Shown here one piece after another: positions 54,720-63,430 of a stretch of DNA of 64,000 bases (its first letter is position 1; the number at the start of each line of letters is the position of its first letter). The notes under the pieces are model-generated. The model was not told the origin of the DNA, made no database searches, and saw only the letters and a list, made by a program, of their open reading frames with translations. The stretch is from Corallococcus interemptor (GTDB lineage: Bacteria > Myxococcota > Myxococcia > Myxococcales > Myxococcaceae): positions 62,001-126,000 of the forward strand of contig NZ_RAWM01000009.1 of the NCBI RefSeq assembly GCF_003668875.1, in the 5' to 3' direction. The translations under genes and the position numbers were made by a program.

Positions 54720-56039
54720 TTCGCGCTCGCCGCGCCTGGCGGCGAGCTGCTGCTGGATGGCCTCGTAGCGCTCGGACAGCTCCGCCTCGAAGCCGTTGCG
54801 CGTCGGGGTGTAGAAGCAGCGCGAGCGCAGCGCTTCGGGCAGGTAGTCCTCCGGGACGTAGTTGCCCTCGAAGTTGTGCGGGTACTTGTACCCGCCTCCG
54901 TACCCCAGCGACTTCATCAGCTTGGTGGGCGCGTTGCGCAGGTGCATGGGCACCGGCAGCGCGCCCTCCTTCGTCACGGCCTCGCGCACGGCGGCGTACG
55001 CGGCGATGACCGCGTTCGACTTGGGCGCGAGCGCCAGGTACGTCACGGCCTGGGTGAGGGGCAGGGTGCCCTCCGGCAGGCCCATCAGCTGGAAGGCCCT
55101 CAACGCATCCACCGCCACGCCCAGCGCGCGGGGGTCCGCGTTGCCCACGTCCTCCGACGCGAAGATGACCATGCGGCGGAAGATGAAGACGGGGTCCTCG
55201 CCCGCCTCCAGCATGCGCGTCATCCAGTACAGCGCGGCGTCCACGTCGCTGCCGCGCATGGATTTGATGAACGCGCTGACGACGTTGTAGTGCTCCTCGC
55301 CGCCCTTGTCGTAGAGCAGCATCTTCTGCTGGAGCGCCTCCTCCGCCACCTTGCGGTCCACCGCCTTGCCGCCGTACGCGGCCGCGGCCTCCAGCGCGGT
55401 GAGGGCCTTGCGCGCGTCCCCGCCCGCCGCGTCCGCGATGAACTCCAGCGCCGCGTCATCCACCGTCACCCTGCCGCCCAGCCCCCGGGGGTCCGCGACG
55501 GCGTGGCGCATGACGGCGATGAGCTCCTCCTGCTCCAGCCCGCGCAGCGTGACGACGCGGCAGCGCGACAGGAGCGCGGCGTTCACCTCGAACGACGGGT
55601 TCTCCGTGGTGGCGCCAATCAGCGTGACGGTGCCCTTCTCCACGTGGGGCAGGAGCGCGTCCTGCTGCGACTTGTTGAAGCGGTGGATTTCGTCGATGAA
55701 GAGCAGCGTGCGCTGGCGGTTCAGCTTCCAGCGGTCCTGCGCGCGCGCCACCGTCTCGCGGATGTCCTTCACGCCCGCGAGCACGGCGGACATGGTCTCG
55801 AAGGCGGCGCCGGTGTGGCGCGCGACGAGCTGGGCGAGCGTCGTCTTGCCGGTGCCCGGCGGCCCCCAGAGGATGAGGCTGGGCACCTGGTCGGCCTCCA
55901 GGGCGCGGCGCAGGAAGCGGCCCTCGCCGGTGAGGTGCTCCTGGCCCAGGTACTCGCTGAGCGAGGTGGGGCGCATGCGCTCGGCGAGCGGCGCCAGGAC
56001 GGCCTGTTCCTTCTGGCTGGCGTGGTCGAAGAGGTCCAT
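54702..56039 (-). CDS. rarA: Replication-associated recombination protein A (RarA/MgsA)
   Basis: A 445-residue AAA+ ATPase. ATG 56039 has GGAGG 4 nt upstream and starts MDLFDHAS. Motifs: LGQEHLTGEGRFLRR, Walker A WGPPGTGKTTLAQ, Walker B LLFIDEIHRFNKSQQDALLP, sensor 1 LIGATTENPSFEVN, and the C-terminal tetramer region PTKLMKSLGYGGGYKYPHNF. RarA acts at stalled replication forks with SSB. Divergent from nadK. Its last bases share the terminator with the activator gene on the other strand. Confidence 0.95.
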   Translation of the reverse strand: MDLFDHASQKEQAVLAPLAERMRPTSLSEYLGQEHLTGEGRFLRRALEADQVPSLILWGPPGTGKTTLAQLVARHTGAAFETMSAVLAGVKDIRETVARAQDRWKLNRQRTLLFIDEIHRFNKSQQDALLPHVEKGTVTLIGATTENPSFEVNAALLSRCRVVTLRGLEQEELIAVMRHAVADPRGLGGRVTVDDAALEFIADAAGGDARKALTALEAAAAYGGKAVDRKVAEEALQQKMLLYDKGGEEHYNVVSAFIKSMRGSDVDAALYWMTRMLEAGEDPVFIFRRMVIFASEDVGNADPRALGVAVDALRAFQLMGLPEGTLPLTQAVTYLALAPKSNAVIAAYAAVREAVTKEGALPVPMHLRNAPTKLMKSLGYGGGYKYPHNFEGNYVPEDYLPEALRSRCFYTPTRNGFEAELSERYEAIQQQLAARRGEREPGEDG

Positions 56040-56160
56040 GGGGCCTCCAAACCTAGCGCCCTGTCCGCCCCGTCGCGCACCCTTGTGATGTCCGGGGCCG
56101 AGCAGGTGCGTCATTTTCCACGCGAGGACGGTTGGCCGGCTGGACTAGAACCCGGGGGGC

Positions 56161-57006
56161 GTGCAGACCCTCGTCATCGTCGCGAAGCGAGACACCCCGC
56201 AGGCCGTGGCCCTGGCGGCGGAGATCCAACAGCGCCACCCGGCCCTGACGGTGCTGGCGGACCGCGCCCTGGCGCATGCGCTGAACTGGCCGCGCATCGA
56301 GGACCGGGAGCTGGCGGCCCGGGCGGACCTGGTGGTGGTGCTGGGCGGTGACGGCACGCTCATCTACGCGGCGCGCCTGCTGGGCGGGCGCAACGTGCCC
56401 ATCATCGGCGTGAACCTGGGCAGCCTGGGTTTCATGACGGAGATCTCCGTGGAGGAGCTCTTCACCCGGCTGGACGACGTGCTGGTGGGGAACTTCCACG
56501 TGGACTCGCGGATGAAGCTGTCCTGCCGGCTCATGCGCGGGGGCAAGGTCCTCATCGAGGACGAAATCCTCAACGACGTGGTCATCAACAAGGGCGCGCT
56601 CGCGCGCATCGCGGACCACGAGACGTCCATCGACGGGGTGCCCATCACCACGTACAAGTCGGACGGCGTCATCCTGGCCACGCCCACCGGCTCCACGGCG
56701 TACTCGCTGTCCGCGGGCGGCCCCATCGTGCACCCGTCGGTGGACTGCACCATCCTGTCGCCCATCTGCTCGCACGCGCTGACCCAGCGGGCCATCGTGG
56801 TACCGGCGGACCGCACCATCCGCGTCACGCTGAAGAGCGAGACGGCGGACACGTACCTCACGCTGGATGGACAGACGGGGCACTCGCTGCAGGGCGGGGA
56901 CTGCATTGAAGTGGTGCGCTCGCCCAACCGCGTGGCCCTGGTGCGCAACCCGCGCGTGGCCTTCTTCACCATCCTCCGGCAGAAGCTCCACTGGGGCGAG
57001 CGCTGA
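56161..57006 (+). CDS. nadK: NAD kinase
   Basis: A 281-residue enzyme from GTG 56161. The GGDG motif is in LVVVLGGDGTLIYAARLL (~61), with GVNLGSLGFMTEI, NDVVINKG and SDGVILATPTGSTAYSLSAG following, all diagnostic of NadK. It phosphorylates NAD to NADP in the cytoplasm. The Ser/Thr kinase gene starts 60 nt downstream on the same strand and may be co-transcribed. Confidence 0.97.
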   Translation: MQTLVIVAKRDTPQAVALAAEIQQRHPALTVLADRALAHALNWPRIEDRELAARADLVVVLGGDGTLIYAARLLGGRNVPIIGVNLGSLGFMTEISVEELFTRLDDVLVGNFHVDSRMKLSCRLMRGGKVLIEDEILNDVVINKGALARIADHETSIDGVPITTYKSDGVILATPTGSTAYSLSAGGPIVHPSVDCTILSPICSHALTQRAIVVPADRTIRVTLKSETADTYLTLDGQTGHSLQGGDCIEVVRSPNRVALVRNPRVAFFTILRQKLHWGER

Positions 57007-57066
57007 GCGGGCCGCGTCCGGGGTGGGGCTCCCCCCGGAGGTGAGCGGTGGGGTAGCGTCCGGCCC

Positions 57067-58905
57067 GTGACGACGGCTGGCCCCACGACGCGTTTCGGCA
57101 AGTACGAGCTGCAGGAGCGCCTGGGCGCGGGCGGCATGGCCGTGGTGCACCGCGCGCGCTACACCGTGGCGGAGGGCGTGTCCCGGTCCGTCGTCATCAA
57201 GCGCGTGAGGGACCCGTACGCGCAGGACCCCGCCTTCGTGAAGATGTTCCTCAACGAAGCGCGCATCTCCATGGGGCTGTCCCACGGCAACATCGTCCAG
57301 GTCTTCGACTTCGGGCAGGAGGAGGGGGAGTACTTCCTCGCCATGGAGTGGGTGGACGGGCAGCCCCTGTCCAAGGTGCTCAAGCGCCTGAAGTTGAAGG
57401 GCATGGCGCACCTGCCGGCGCCGCTGGCCGCGCTGCTGATGATCGACGTCTGCAAGGGCCTGCACCACGCGCACACGCGCCGCGACGAGCAGGGCCGCCC
57501 GCTGGGGCTGGTGCACCGCGACGTGTCCCCGGACAACGTGCTGGTGAGCTTCGAGGGCGAGGTGAAGCTCTCCGACTTCGGCATCGCCAAGGCGCAGCTG
57601 GCCGGGCGGCCGGAGACGGACGCGGGCGTGGTGCGCGGCAAGTACCTCTACCTGTCGCCGGAGCAGACGCGGGCGGAAGGACTGGATGCGCGCTCGGACG
57701 TGTACACGGCGGGCGTCGTCCTCTTCGAGATGCTCACCGGCCGCAGGCCCGTGGAGGGCGACCCGGGCTCGGTGATGGAGCGCATCGCCACGGGCGACCT
57801 GACGCCCGTGCAGACGTACGCGCCGGACCTGGACCCGTCGCTGGGGGCGCTGGTGTCCCGGGCGCTGGCGCTCCGGCGCGATGACCGCTTCACGAGCGCG
57901 GAGGACTTCCAGCGCGCGCTGGCGGAGTGGCTGGCGTACCGGGCGCCGCTGTTCCCCGCGTCCACGCTGCGCCACCTGATGGGCTGGCTCTTCGAGGAGG
58001 AGCTGAAGCTCGCGGGCCAGCCGCCGCGCATTCCGGAGTCCTTCCTGCGCCAGGTGACGATGTGGACGGGGGAGGGCGGGCCGGCGCTGCTGGACGAGCC
58101 GGAGCGCGCGTCCTCGGTGCACCGCGCGCACGCGACGGCGTTCCCGGACGAGTACGCGCCCGGGGCGATGATGGGCACCAGCGCCGCGCAGGACTCCAGC
58201 GGGCTGCCCGGCTGGGTGTGGGCGGCGTTCGTCGCGGTCGCGGTGCTCTTCTTCGTCGTGCAGGCGGTGATGCCCCTCCAGGCCTCCTCCGGAGGACATC
58301 CGCTCCAGGTGGTGACGAACCCCGCGGGCGCTGAGGTGCTCTGGGACGGCAGGCGGGTGGGCGTGACGCCCATGGCGCTGAAGGTCGGACCGGGAGAGGG
58401 CTCGCACCAGCTGTTGATGCGGTTCGTGGGGTATCAGCCGTGGTCCACCACCGTGTCGGAGGCCGCGGTGCCGGAGCGCGTGCAGGTGACGCTGGAGCGC
58501 CTGGCGCCGCCACCTCCGCCCCCGGAGCCGGTGGTGGACGCGCGGGTGAAGGACCGGGAGTCCACGCCGGATGCGGCTCGCAAGCGGCCCCCGGTGAACG
58601 TCCGGGGGGAGGCGCGCGACGCCGCGGCGTGGATGGCGCAGTCCCCGGACGCGGGGGTGGCGTACACGCTGGGCCAGGAGCTGCTCGTGGCGGGCAAGGC
58701 CCTGGAGGCCGGTGAGAAGTTCTGGAAGTGCCTGGAGCTGAAGGAGAGCGCCGCGGAGTGCCACCTGGGCCTGGGCCGGGTGGGCGTGATGACGGACCGG
58801 TCCGCGATGGCCCGCGAGGGCTACCAGCGCTACCTGACCCTGCGGCCGCACGGCCCCGGAGCGGCCGAGGCACGCCGCTACCTCAAGGGGGGCGCGGCGC
58901 GGTAG
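57067..58905 (+). CDS. Ser/Thr protein kinase with transmembrane helix and PEGA domain
   Basis: A 612-residue protein from GTG 57067. Hanks-type kinase (~10-275): glycine loop GKYELQERLGAGGMAVVHRA, VVIKRV (ATP Lys), VHRDVSPDNVLVS, LSDFGIAK and YLSPEQ. A linker leads to one membrane helix (~381-401, GWVWAAFVAVAVLFFVVQAV), a PEGA domain (NPAGAEVLWDGRRVGVTP), a Pro run and a C-terminal TPR-like part (AYTLGQELLVAGKALEAGEK). Kinase inside, PEGA probably outside, where it could contact the wall or envelope. HRD and DFG are intact, so an active kinase is expected. Targets unknown. Confidence 0.93.
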   Translation: MTTAGPTTRFGKYELQERLGAGGMAVVHRARYTVAEGVSRSVVIKRVRDPYAQDPAFVKMFLNEARISMGLSHGNIVQVFDFGQEEGEYFLAMEWVDGQPLSKVLKRLKLKGMAHLPAPLAALLMIDVCKGLHHAHTRRDEQGRPLGLVHRDVSPDNVLVSFEGEVKLSDFGIAKAQLAGRPETDAGVVRGKYLYLSPEQTRAEGLDARSDVYTAGVVLFEMLTGRRPVEGDPGSVMERIATGDLTPVQTYAPDLDPSLGALVSRALALRRDDRFTSAEDFQRALAEWLAYRAPLFPASTLRHLMGWLFEEELKLAGQPPRIPESFLRQVTMWTGEGGPALLDEPERASSVHRAHATAFPDEYAPGAMMGTSAAQDSSGLPGWVWAAFVAVAVLFFVVQAVMPLQASSGGHPLQVVTNPAGAEVLWDGRRVGVTPMALKVGPGEGSHQLLMRFVGYQPWSTTVSEAAVPERVQVTLERLAPPPPPPEPVVDARVKDRESTPDAARKRPPVNVRGEARDAAAWMAQSPDAGVAYTLGQELLVAGKALEAGEKFWKCLELKESAAECHLGLGRVGVMTDRSAMAREGYQRYLTLRPHGPGAAEARRYLKGGAAR

Positions 58906-58917
58906 GACGTACGGAAG

Positions 58918-59697
58918 ATGTTCCTCGTCCTTTCGAAGGTGTTGGACCTGCTGCTGTCGCCGCTCACCTGGGTGCTGCTCCTGGGCGTGGGCGGCGTGGT
59001 GCTGCGCCGGTGGCGGCGGCTGTCGCTGGCGTCGCAGCTGCTGTCGCTGGCCGTGCTGTACGCGTTCTCCATCGAGCCGACGGTGGCGCTCCTGACGCGC
59101 GCGACGGAGGCGGACGCGGTGAGCACGTACCGGCCGGACACCGTCTACGACGCGGTCATCCTGCTGGGCGGAGGGCTGGACGCGGCGGCCACGGAGCGCT
59201 CGGGGCAGCCGGAGTACAACGCCGCGCCGGAGCGGATGATGCGCACCTTCGAACTCTTGCACGACGGCCGGGCCCGGCAGGTGCTGATTACGGCCGGCAA
59301 CCTGGACGCGAGGCCGGAGGCGGTGGTGGAGGCGGACGTGCTGGCCGCGCAGCTGGAGCACTGGGGCATCGCGCCCGAGCGCATCGTGAAGGAGGGCCGC
59401 AGCCGCAACACCCGGGAGAACGCGCTGGAGTCCGAGCCGCTGGTGCGCGCGCACGGCTGGAAGTCGCTGCTGCTGGTGACGAGCGCCGCGCACCTGCCCC
59501 GCGCGGCCGGCTGCTTCGCGGCGGTGGGCGTGAAGGCGGACACCCTCGCGGTGGACCTGCGCTCCTCGACGATTCCGCCCTCGAAGCTGAGCTGGCTGCC
59601 GCGCTCGGGGGCGCTCAACCAGAGCACGGACATGCTGCGGGAGCTGGCCGGACGGCTCGTCTACCGGCTGCGAGGCTGGACCGCGCCCTGGCGGTAG
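58918..59697 (+). CDS. YdcF/ElyC-like DUF218 membrane protein
   Basis: A 259-residue protein with two N-terminal hydrophobic segments (LLLSPLTWVLLLGVGGVVL and ASQLLSLAVLYAFSI), then the DUF218 domain: DAVILLGGGLDAAATERSG, QVLITAGN, EGRSRNTRENALES and LLVTSAAHLPRAAGCF, which has the conserved His of this fold. ElyC of E. coli supports envelope and peptidoglycan-precursor supply; the reaction is not known. It begins 13 nt after the kinase gene, so the two are co-transcribed. Confidence 0.88.
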   Translation: MFLVLSKVLDLLLSPLTWVLLLGVGGVVLRRWRRLSLASQLLSLAVLYAFSIEPTVALLTRATEADAVSTYRPDTVYDAVILLGGGLDAAATERSGQPEYNAAPERMMRTFELLHDGRARQVLITAGNLDARPEAVVEADVLAAQLEHWGIAPERIVKEGRSRNTRENALESEPLVRAHGWKSLLLVTSAAHLPRAAGCFAAVGVKADTLAVDLRSSTIPPSKLSWLPRSGALNQSTDMLRELAGRLVYRLRGWTAPWR

Positions 59698-59713
59698 CCT
59701 CGCGCGCTACGTC

Positions 59714-61315
59714 CTACTTCATCGAAGGCTGGGCGTGCAGGCCGCCCCTGGGCGCGCCGAGGACCGTGATGCGGCCCTGGGGCTTCGCGCGGGGCGCGGG
59801 CCTGCCGGTGCTGAAGGCCTTGCCGAGCGCATCCCACGGCGACAGGTGCTCCTGGCTCATGGGCAGCACGGGCACGTCCTTGAACATCGCGTAGCCGTCG
59901 TTGCCCTGGGCCACGAAGCTCAGCGTGGCCAGCCGGTACTTCGCCGCGTCGTCCAGCGGCTTGCCCTTCACCTCCACCTTCGTCACCCGGGAGCCCGGCG
60001 CCTTGCGCAGGTCGTAGGTGAAGCGCAGGCCGGACACCTGCGGGAAGCGGCCGGGCGGCTTGCCGTCCGGGGTGCTCAGGCTGACGCCGTTCTCCAGCGC
60101 CGCGCGCAGCGTGGCCCCCGTCACCTCCAGGGCGACCAGCTCGTTGCGGTAGGGCATGAGCGAGTACAGCTCTCGCCGGGTCATCGTCCCCGCGGGCAGC
60201 ACCCGGTCCGCGCGGATGGCGCCGCCGTTGATCAGCGCCACGTCCGCGCCCGTGGCCTCGCGGAACGCATCCGTCAGGAACGAGCCCAGGTTCGTCTCGC
60301 CCAGGCGGTTCTGCGCGCTGCGCGCATCCAGCGGCACCGGCGAGCGGCCCACGCGCTCCGCCAGCGTGGCCAGCAGCGGCGCATAGGGCTTCATCTGCTC
60401 GTCGAACGCCGCGTCGTCCGGCGTCCTGGCGGTGATGGGAATCACCTTCCACGCGAGCTTCCTCACCGCGCCCGTCTTCGCGTCCAGGTCCAGCGTGACG
60501 CGGCCCAGGTCGATGGCGTCCTCGTCCAGCTTGAAGATGGGCGTGCCCGCGACGGTCTCCTCCACGCGGTCGTGGTCGTGCCCGCCGATGATGAGGTCCA
60601 CGCGCACGCACCTCGCCAGCTCGCGGTCCTGCTCCACGGTCAGGTGCGTGAGCCCCAGCACGAACTGCGCGCCCGCGGCCCGCAGCTCCTCCACGGAGCG
60701 CTTCGCGGCCTCGCAGAACGGCGTGATGCGCGTGTCCTTGCCCGGCTTGGACGAGGTCTGCGTCTCCGGCAGCACCACGCCGAAGATGCCCACCTTCACG
60801 CCGCCCACGTCGCGCAGGTCCCACGCCTTGAGCCCGTCGAACACCTGCCCGGACTTCACGCTCACCACGTTGGCGCCCAGCCACGGGAAGCGGGACTGCT
60901 GGAGGCGCGCGCGCAGCACGTCGTCTCCGAAGTCGAACTCGTGGTTGCCCACCGTGGCGTAGTCCAGGCCGAGCGCGTTCCACGCGTCGACCATCTGCCT
61001 GCCCTTGAGCGCCTCGCCCGCCACCTCCGCGGAGGACTCCACGGACGGCGAAAGCGTGTCGCCCGCCAGCAGCGTGAGGACGTGCGGCGTCTCCTTCAGC
61101 GCCTGCCGCTTGAGCGTGGCCACGCGTGACAGGCCGCCCCGGTTCCGCGCGGTGGGCTGGAATTGATAGACGTCGTTGAGGTGGAGGATCGTGAGGCGGA
61201 CGGTGTCAGCGGGGGGCGTCGTCCCGACGGTCCCGGTGGCCCCGGCGGAACGGGTGGCCAGCACCATTGCGAGCGGCAGCAGCACCGCCCAGGTGCTCAC
61301 GGTCTTCTTCATCAT
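59714..61315 (-). CDS. Secreted 5'-nucleotidase / cyclic phosphodiesterase family protein
   Basis: A 533-residue protein; ATG 61315 (next Met at 61312) gives the signal peptide MMKKTVSTWAVLLPLAMVLA ending near SAGATG. Metallophosphatase motifs: ILHLNDVYQFQP (a variant of the usual DxHG), LLAGDTLSPS, TVGNHEFDFG, LTHL and IGGHDHDRVEE. The C-terminal nucleotide-binding half has ADVALINGGAIRADR and VAQGNDGYAMF. It hydrolyses nucleotides or cyclic nucleotides in the periplasm. It is in a single-gene unit; its stop is 17 nt from the convergent YdcF-like gene. Confidence 0.9.
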   Translation of the reverse strand: MMKKTVSTWAVLLPLAMVLATRSAGATGTVGTTPPADTVRLTILHLNDVYQFQPTARNRGGLSRVATLKRQALKETPHVLTLLAGDTLSPSVESSAEVAGEALKGRQMVDAWNALGLDYATVGNHEFDFGDDVLRARLQQSRFPWLGANVVSVKSGQVFDGLKAWDLRDVGGVKVGIFGVVLPETQTSSKPGKDTRITPFCEAAKRSVEELRAAGAQFVLGLTHLTVEQDRELARCVRVDLIIGGHDHDRVEETVAGTPIFKLDEDAIDLGRVTLDLDAKTGAVRKLAWKVIPITARTPDDAAFDEQMKPYAPLLATLAERVGRSPVPLDARSAQNRLGETNLGSFLTDAFREATGADVALINGGAIRADRVLPAGTMTRRELYSLMPYRNELVALEVTGATLRAALENGVSLSTPDGKPPGRFPQVSGLRFTYDLRKAPGSRVTKVEVKGKPLDDAAKYRLATLSFVAQGNDGYAMFKDVPVLPMSQEHLSPWDALGKAFSTGRPAPRAKPQGRITVLGAPRGGLHAQPSMK

Positions 61316-61427
61316 CGGACAGTCGTTCTCTTGCGGGGGCACGGGGGAGCGCCAACCCGTCTCGGCGTAGCGCACTCGGCGCATGAAGGCGAGCGGGCCG
61401 GACATGGCGCAACGCGCAAGCCCCAAA

Positions 61428-61451
61428 CCCTTCTTCCCGGAGGATGAAGGG
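61428..61451 (-). terminator. Candidate terminator after the TetR-coaD-metallohydrolase operon
   Basis: CCCTTC (61428-61433) pairs with GAAGGG (61446-61451) across a 12-nt loop, and TTT follows on the minus strand. It lies 27 nt past the metallohydrolase stop at 61478. The stem is short, so confidence is limited. The rest of the 61316-61477 gap shows nothing else. Confidence 0.4.
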
Positions 61452-61477
61452 CTTCCAGCCGGCCGCGCGCTCCTCCC

Positions 61478-62224
61478 TCAGACGGTGTAGCGCCGGCCCT
61501 GTACCAGCGGCTCAATCACGCTGCCCGTCGCGTCGAACAGGTCCGGGTAGTGGATGAGGCGCATCTTCGCGCGGGTGGCCTCCGGCAGCGCCGCCAGCTT
61601 CTCGTAGGGCGTGTGCACGCCGTAGTTCGTCTCGTGGATGACCAGGTCCGCCTCGGACAACCATGAGATGAGGCCTTCGTCGAAGGACGTGTCCGCGCTG
61701 TAGCCCAGGCACCGGCCCCCGGCGCGGATGCGGAACGCCGTGGTGGGCACGTGGTGGTAGGTGAAGCGGCACTCGATTTCGAACGGGCCGTGCTTCACCG
61801 CGCGCTCCAGGTGCAGCGGCGTGTGCGTGAAGTAGTCCTCGAAGTGCTTGTGATGGGGGTCCGCGCCCTGCTGCTCGATGAGGCACTCCATGCCCGCGGC
61901 GAGGTGGCCCTCCCAGAGGCGGCGCGTGACGCTCGGGTGCGCCAGCAGCTCCATCTTCCGCTGCAGCACGAAGAAGGAGAAGTACGCCAGGCTCTCCAGG
62001 CCGGAGGCGTGGTCCGCGTGCAGGTGCGTGAGGGCCACGGCGCTGACGCGCTCCACGTCCAGGTGCACGCCGGAGGACTCGGACGCCTCGCGCATCATCT
62101 TGCGGATGGGGTGCGGACAGTCGATGAGCAGCACCTGGTCTTCCGCCTCCAGCGCCAGACACGACGAGTAGTGCAGCGCGGAGAAGGCATCACCGACGCC
62201 CAGGGGAATGAAGGACAGGCTCAT
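61478..62224 (-). CDS. Metallo-beta-lactamase-fold hydrolase
   Basis: A 248-residue protein with the dinuclear zinc motif ALTHLHADHASGLES, later His/Asp in RFTYHHVPTT, LGYSADTSFDEGLI and DLVIHETNYG, resembling RNase Z-type or phosphodiesterase-type members. It starts at ATG 62224 inside the last 35 nt of coaD, so translation is coupled. Cytosolic; substrate unknown. Being behind coaD and a TetR regulator hints at a role in CoA or thioester metabolism, which is speculative. Confidence 0.85.
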   Translation of the reverse strand: MSLSFIPLGVGDAFSALHYSSCLALEAEDQVLLIDCPHPIRKMMREASESSGVHLDVERVSAVALTHLHADHASGLESLAYFSFFVLQRKMELLAHPSVTRRLWEGHLAAGMECLIEQQGADPHHKHFEDYFTHTPLHLERAVKHGPFEIECRFTYHHVPTTAFRIRAGGRCLGYSADTSFDEGLISWLSEADLVIHETNYGVHTPYEKLAALPEATRAKMRLIHYPDLFDATGSVIEPLVQGRRYTV

Positions 62225-62717
62225 GGATGGCTCCGGAGGGAGGGGACAGCCGCTCGCGCAGCTTCGCGATGACGGCGGGAGGGCAGAAGGCGGACACGTC
62301 CTCGCCGCGCGTGAGGCGTTCCTTGAGGGCGCTGCTGGACACCTCGGCCAGGTGCGCCTCCGCGGGCAGGAAGAGGGTGGACAGCTCCGGCGCCAGCGCG
62401 CGGTTCATCTGCGCCAGCTCCGTCTCGAACTGCGCATCGGTGGCGCCGCGCACGCCGCGCAACAGGACGCTCGCGCCAATCTCCCGCGCCAGCTCCACGA
62501 TGAGCCCTTCGGTGGACGTGACGGAGACGTTGGGGTGCTTCGCCACGACCTCCCGGATGAGCGCCACGCGCTCCTCGGCGGTGAGCAGCGTGCGCTTGTT
62601 CGGGTTGACCGCGACCACCACGACGACGTGGCTGAAGAGGCGGGCCGCCTGGCGCACCACCGACAGGTGTCCAGCCGTCACGGGGTCGAAGCTGCCTGCG
62701 TAGATGGCGATGCTCAT
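62190..62717 (-). CDS. coaD: Phosphopantetheine adenylyltransferase
   Basis: A 175-residue nucleotidyltransferase from ATG 62717. IAIYAGSFDPVTAGHLSVVR holds the TxGH site; NPNKR, LLRGVRGATDAQFETEL and EVSSSALKERL are CoaD signatures. It makes dephospho-CoA from 4'-phosphopantetheine and ATP. The ATG shares one base with the TetR stop (TGATG) and the 3' end overlaps the metallohydrolase start by 35 nt, so all three genes form one tightly packed operon. The C-terminal tail (AIHEPVLHSPGRR) is longer than in E. coli CoaD. Confidence 0.96.
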   Translation of the reverse strand: MSIAIYAGSFDPVTAGHLSVVRQAARLFSHVVVVVAVNPNKRTLLTAEERVALIREVVAKHPNVSVTSTEGLIVELAREIGASVLLRGVRGATDAQFETELAQMNRALAPELSTLFLPAEAHLAEVSSSALKERLTRGEDVSAFCPPAVIAKLRERLSPPSGAIHEPVLHSPGRR

Positions 62718-63334
62718 CACGGCACCTCACGGTCCAGCGGAGAAGAAGCCGCGTCCAGCAGGCCCGCCGCCATGCGCTTCACGGTGCCCGCCGCGGAACC
62801 CGGAGGCACGAGCCCCGGCGCGCTCGCGGAGAGCACGAAGTACCCCTGGATGGCGGCGAACAGGCCCGCGGCCAGCGGACGCGCGCGGCGCTTGCCCACC
62901 ACCGCCGCGACCAGCGCCTCCAGCTGCTCCAGGTCCGCGCGCACCACCTCGTCGTAGGCGGCGCGGACCTCCGGCTGCCGGATGGCCTCCGCGCTGATGG
63001 TGACCCAGCCCGCCACCGCCGCCACGTCCGCGTCCGGCCCGGTGGCGAGGAACGCGTCCACGAACGCCTCCACCCGCCCCCGCGCGTCGTCCGCCGCGAG
63101 CTTCGTGGCGCGGGTGGCGAACCGCTGCCGCGCGCGGGACGCCAGCGAGCGCACCAGGGTCAGGAGGATCTCCTGCTTGTCCTCGAAGTGGTAGTGCACC
63201 AGCCCCGCGGAGAGGCCCGCCGCCCGGGCAATCTCCGCCACGGACGCGCCCTCGTAGCCGCGCTCGGCCATGGCCTTGAGCAGCCCGGCGACAATCTGCT
63301 CCCTGCGCGCTTCGGTGTTGGACGGACGGGGCAT
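62717..63334 (-). CDS. TetR-family transcriptional regulator
   Basis: A 205-residue protein. The N-terminal helix-turn-helix (EQIVAGLLKAMAERGYEG, VAEIARAAGLSAGLVHYHFE) is typical TetR; residues ~60-200 form the ligand/dimer domain. It is the first gene of an operon with coaD and the metallohydrolase, and its promoter region (63335-63430) carries a long palindrome at 63345-63376, so self-repression is likely. The ligand is not evident; an acyl-CoA or CoA-like effector would fit the neighbours but is a guess. Confidence 0.92.
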   Translation of the reverse strand: MPRPSNTEARREQIVAGLLKAMAERGYEGASVAEIARAAGLSAGLVHYHFEDKQEILLTLVRSLASRARQRFATRATKLAADDARGRVEAFVDAFLATGPDADVAAVAGWVTISAEAIRQPEVRAAYDEVVRADLEQLEALVAAVVGKRRARPLAAGLFAAIQGYFVLSASAPGLVPPGSAAGTVKRMAAGLLDAASSPLDREVP

Positions 63335-63344
63335 GGCGTGGGTT

Positions 63345-63376
63345 TGTTTCTAGGTTGTGTGACCAACTTATAAACA
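63345..63376. promoter_or_regulatory. 32-bp imperfect palindrome, probable TetR operator
   Basis: Arms TGTTT / AAACA at the outer ends and GTTG / CAAC inside are symmetric about 63360/63361; 11 of 16 base pairs match and one more is G-T. It begins 10 nt upstream of the TetR start codon and is AT-rich compared with the surroundings. No other gene lies within reach on the plus strand. Confidence 0.65.
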
Positions 63377-63430
63377 GGGCCCACGCGGGCGTCAACCGGA
63401 CCTCGAGGCCCGGTGGCGCCAGGCGGCGGG

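Noticed and set aside
56053-59493. 1146-codon minus-strand open frame opposite nadK, the Ser/Thr kinase and the YdcF-like gene
   Set aside because: The plus strand encodes three recognisable proteins with intact motifs.
59690-59713. Terminator between the YdcF-like gene and the 5'-nucleotidase gene (GTAGC/GCTAC)
   Set aside because: A five-bp stem is too weak to call.
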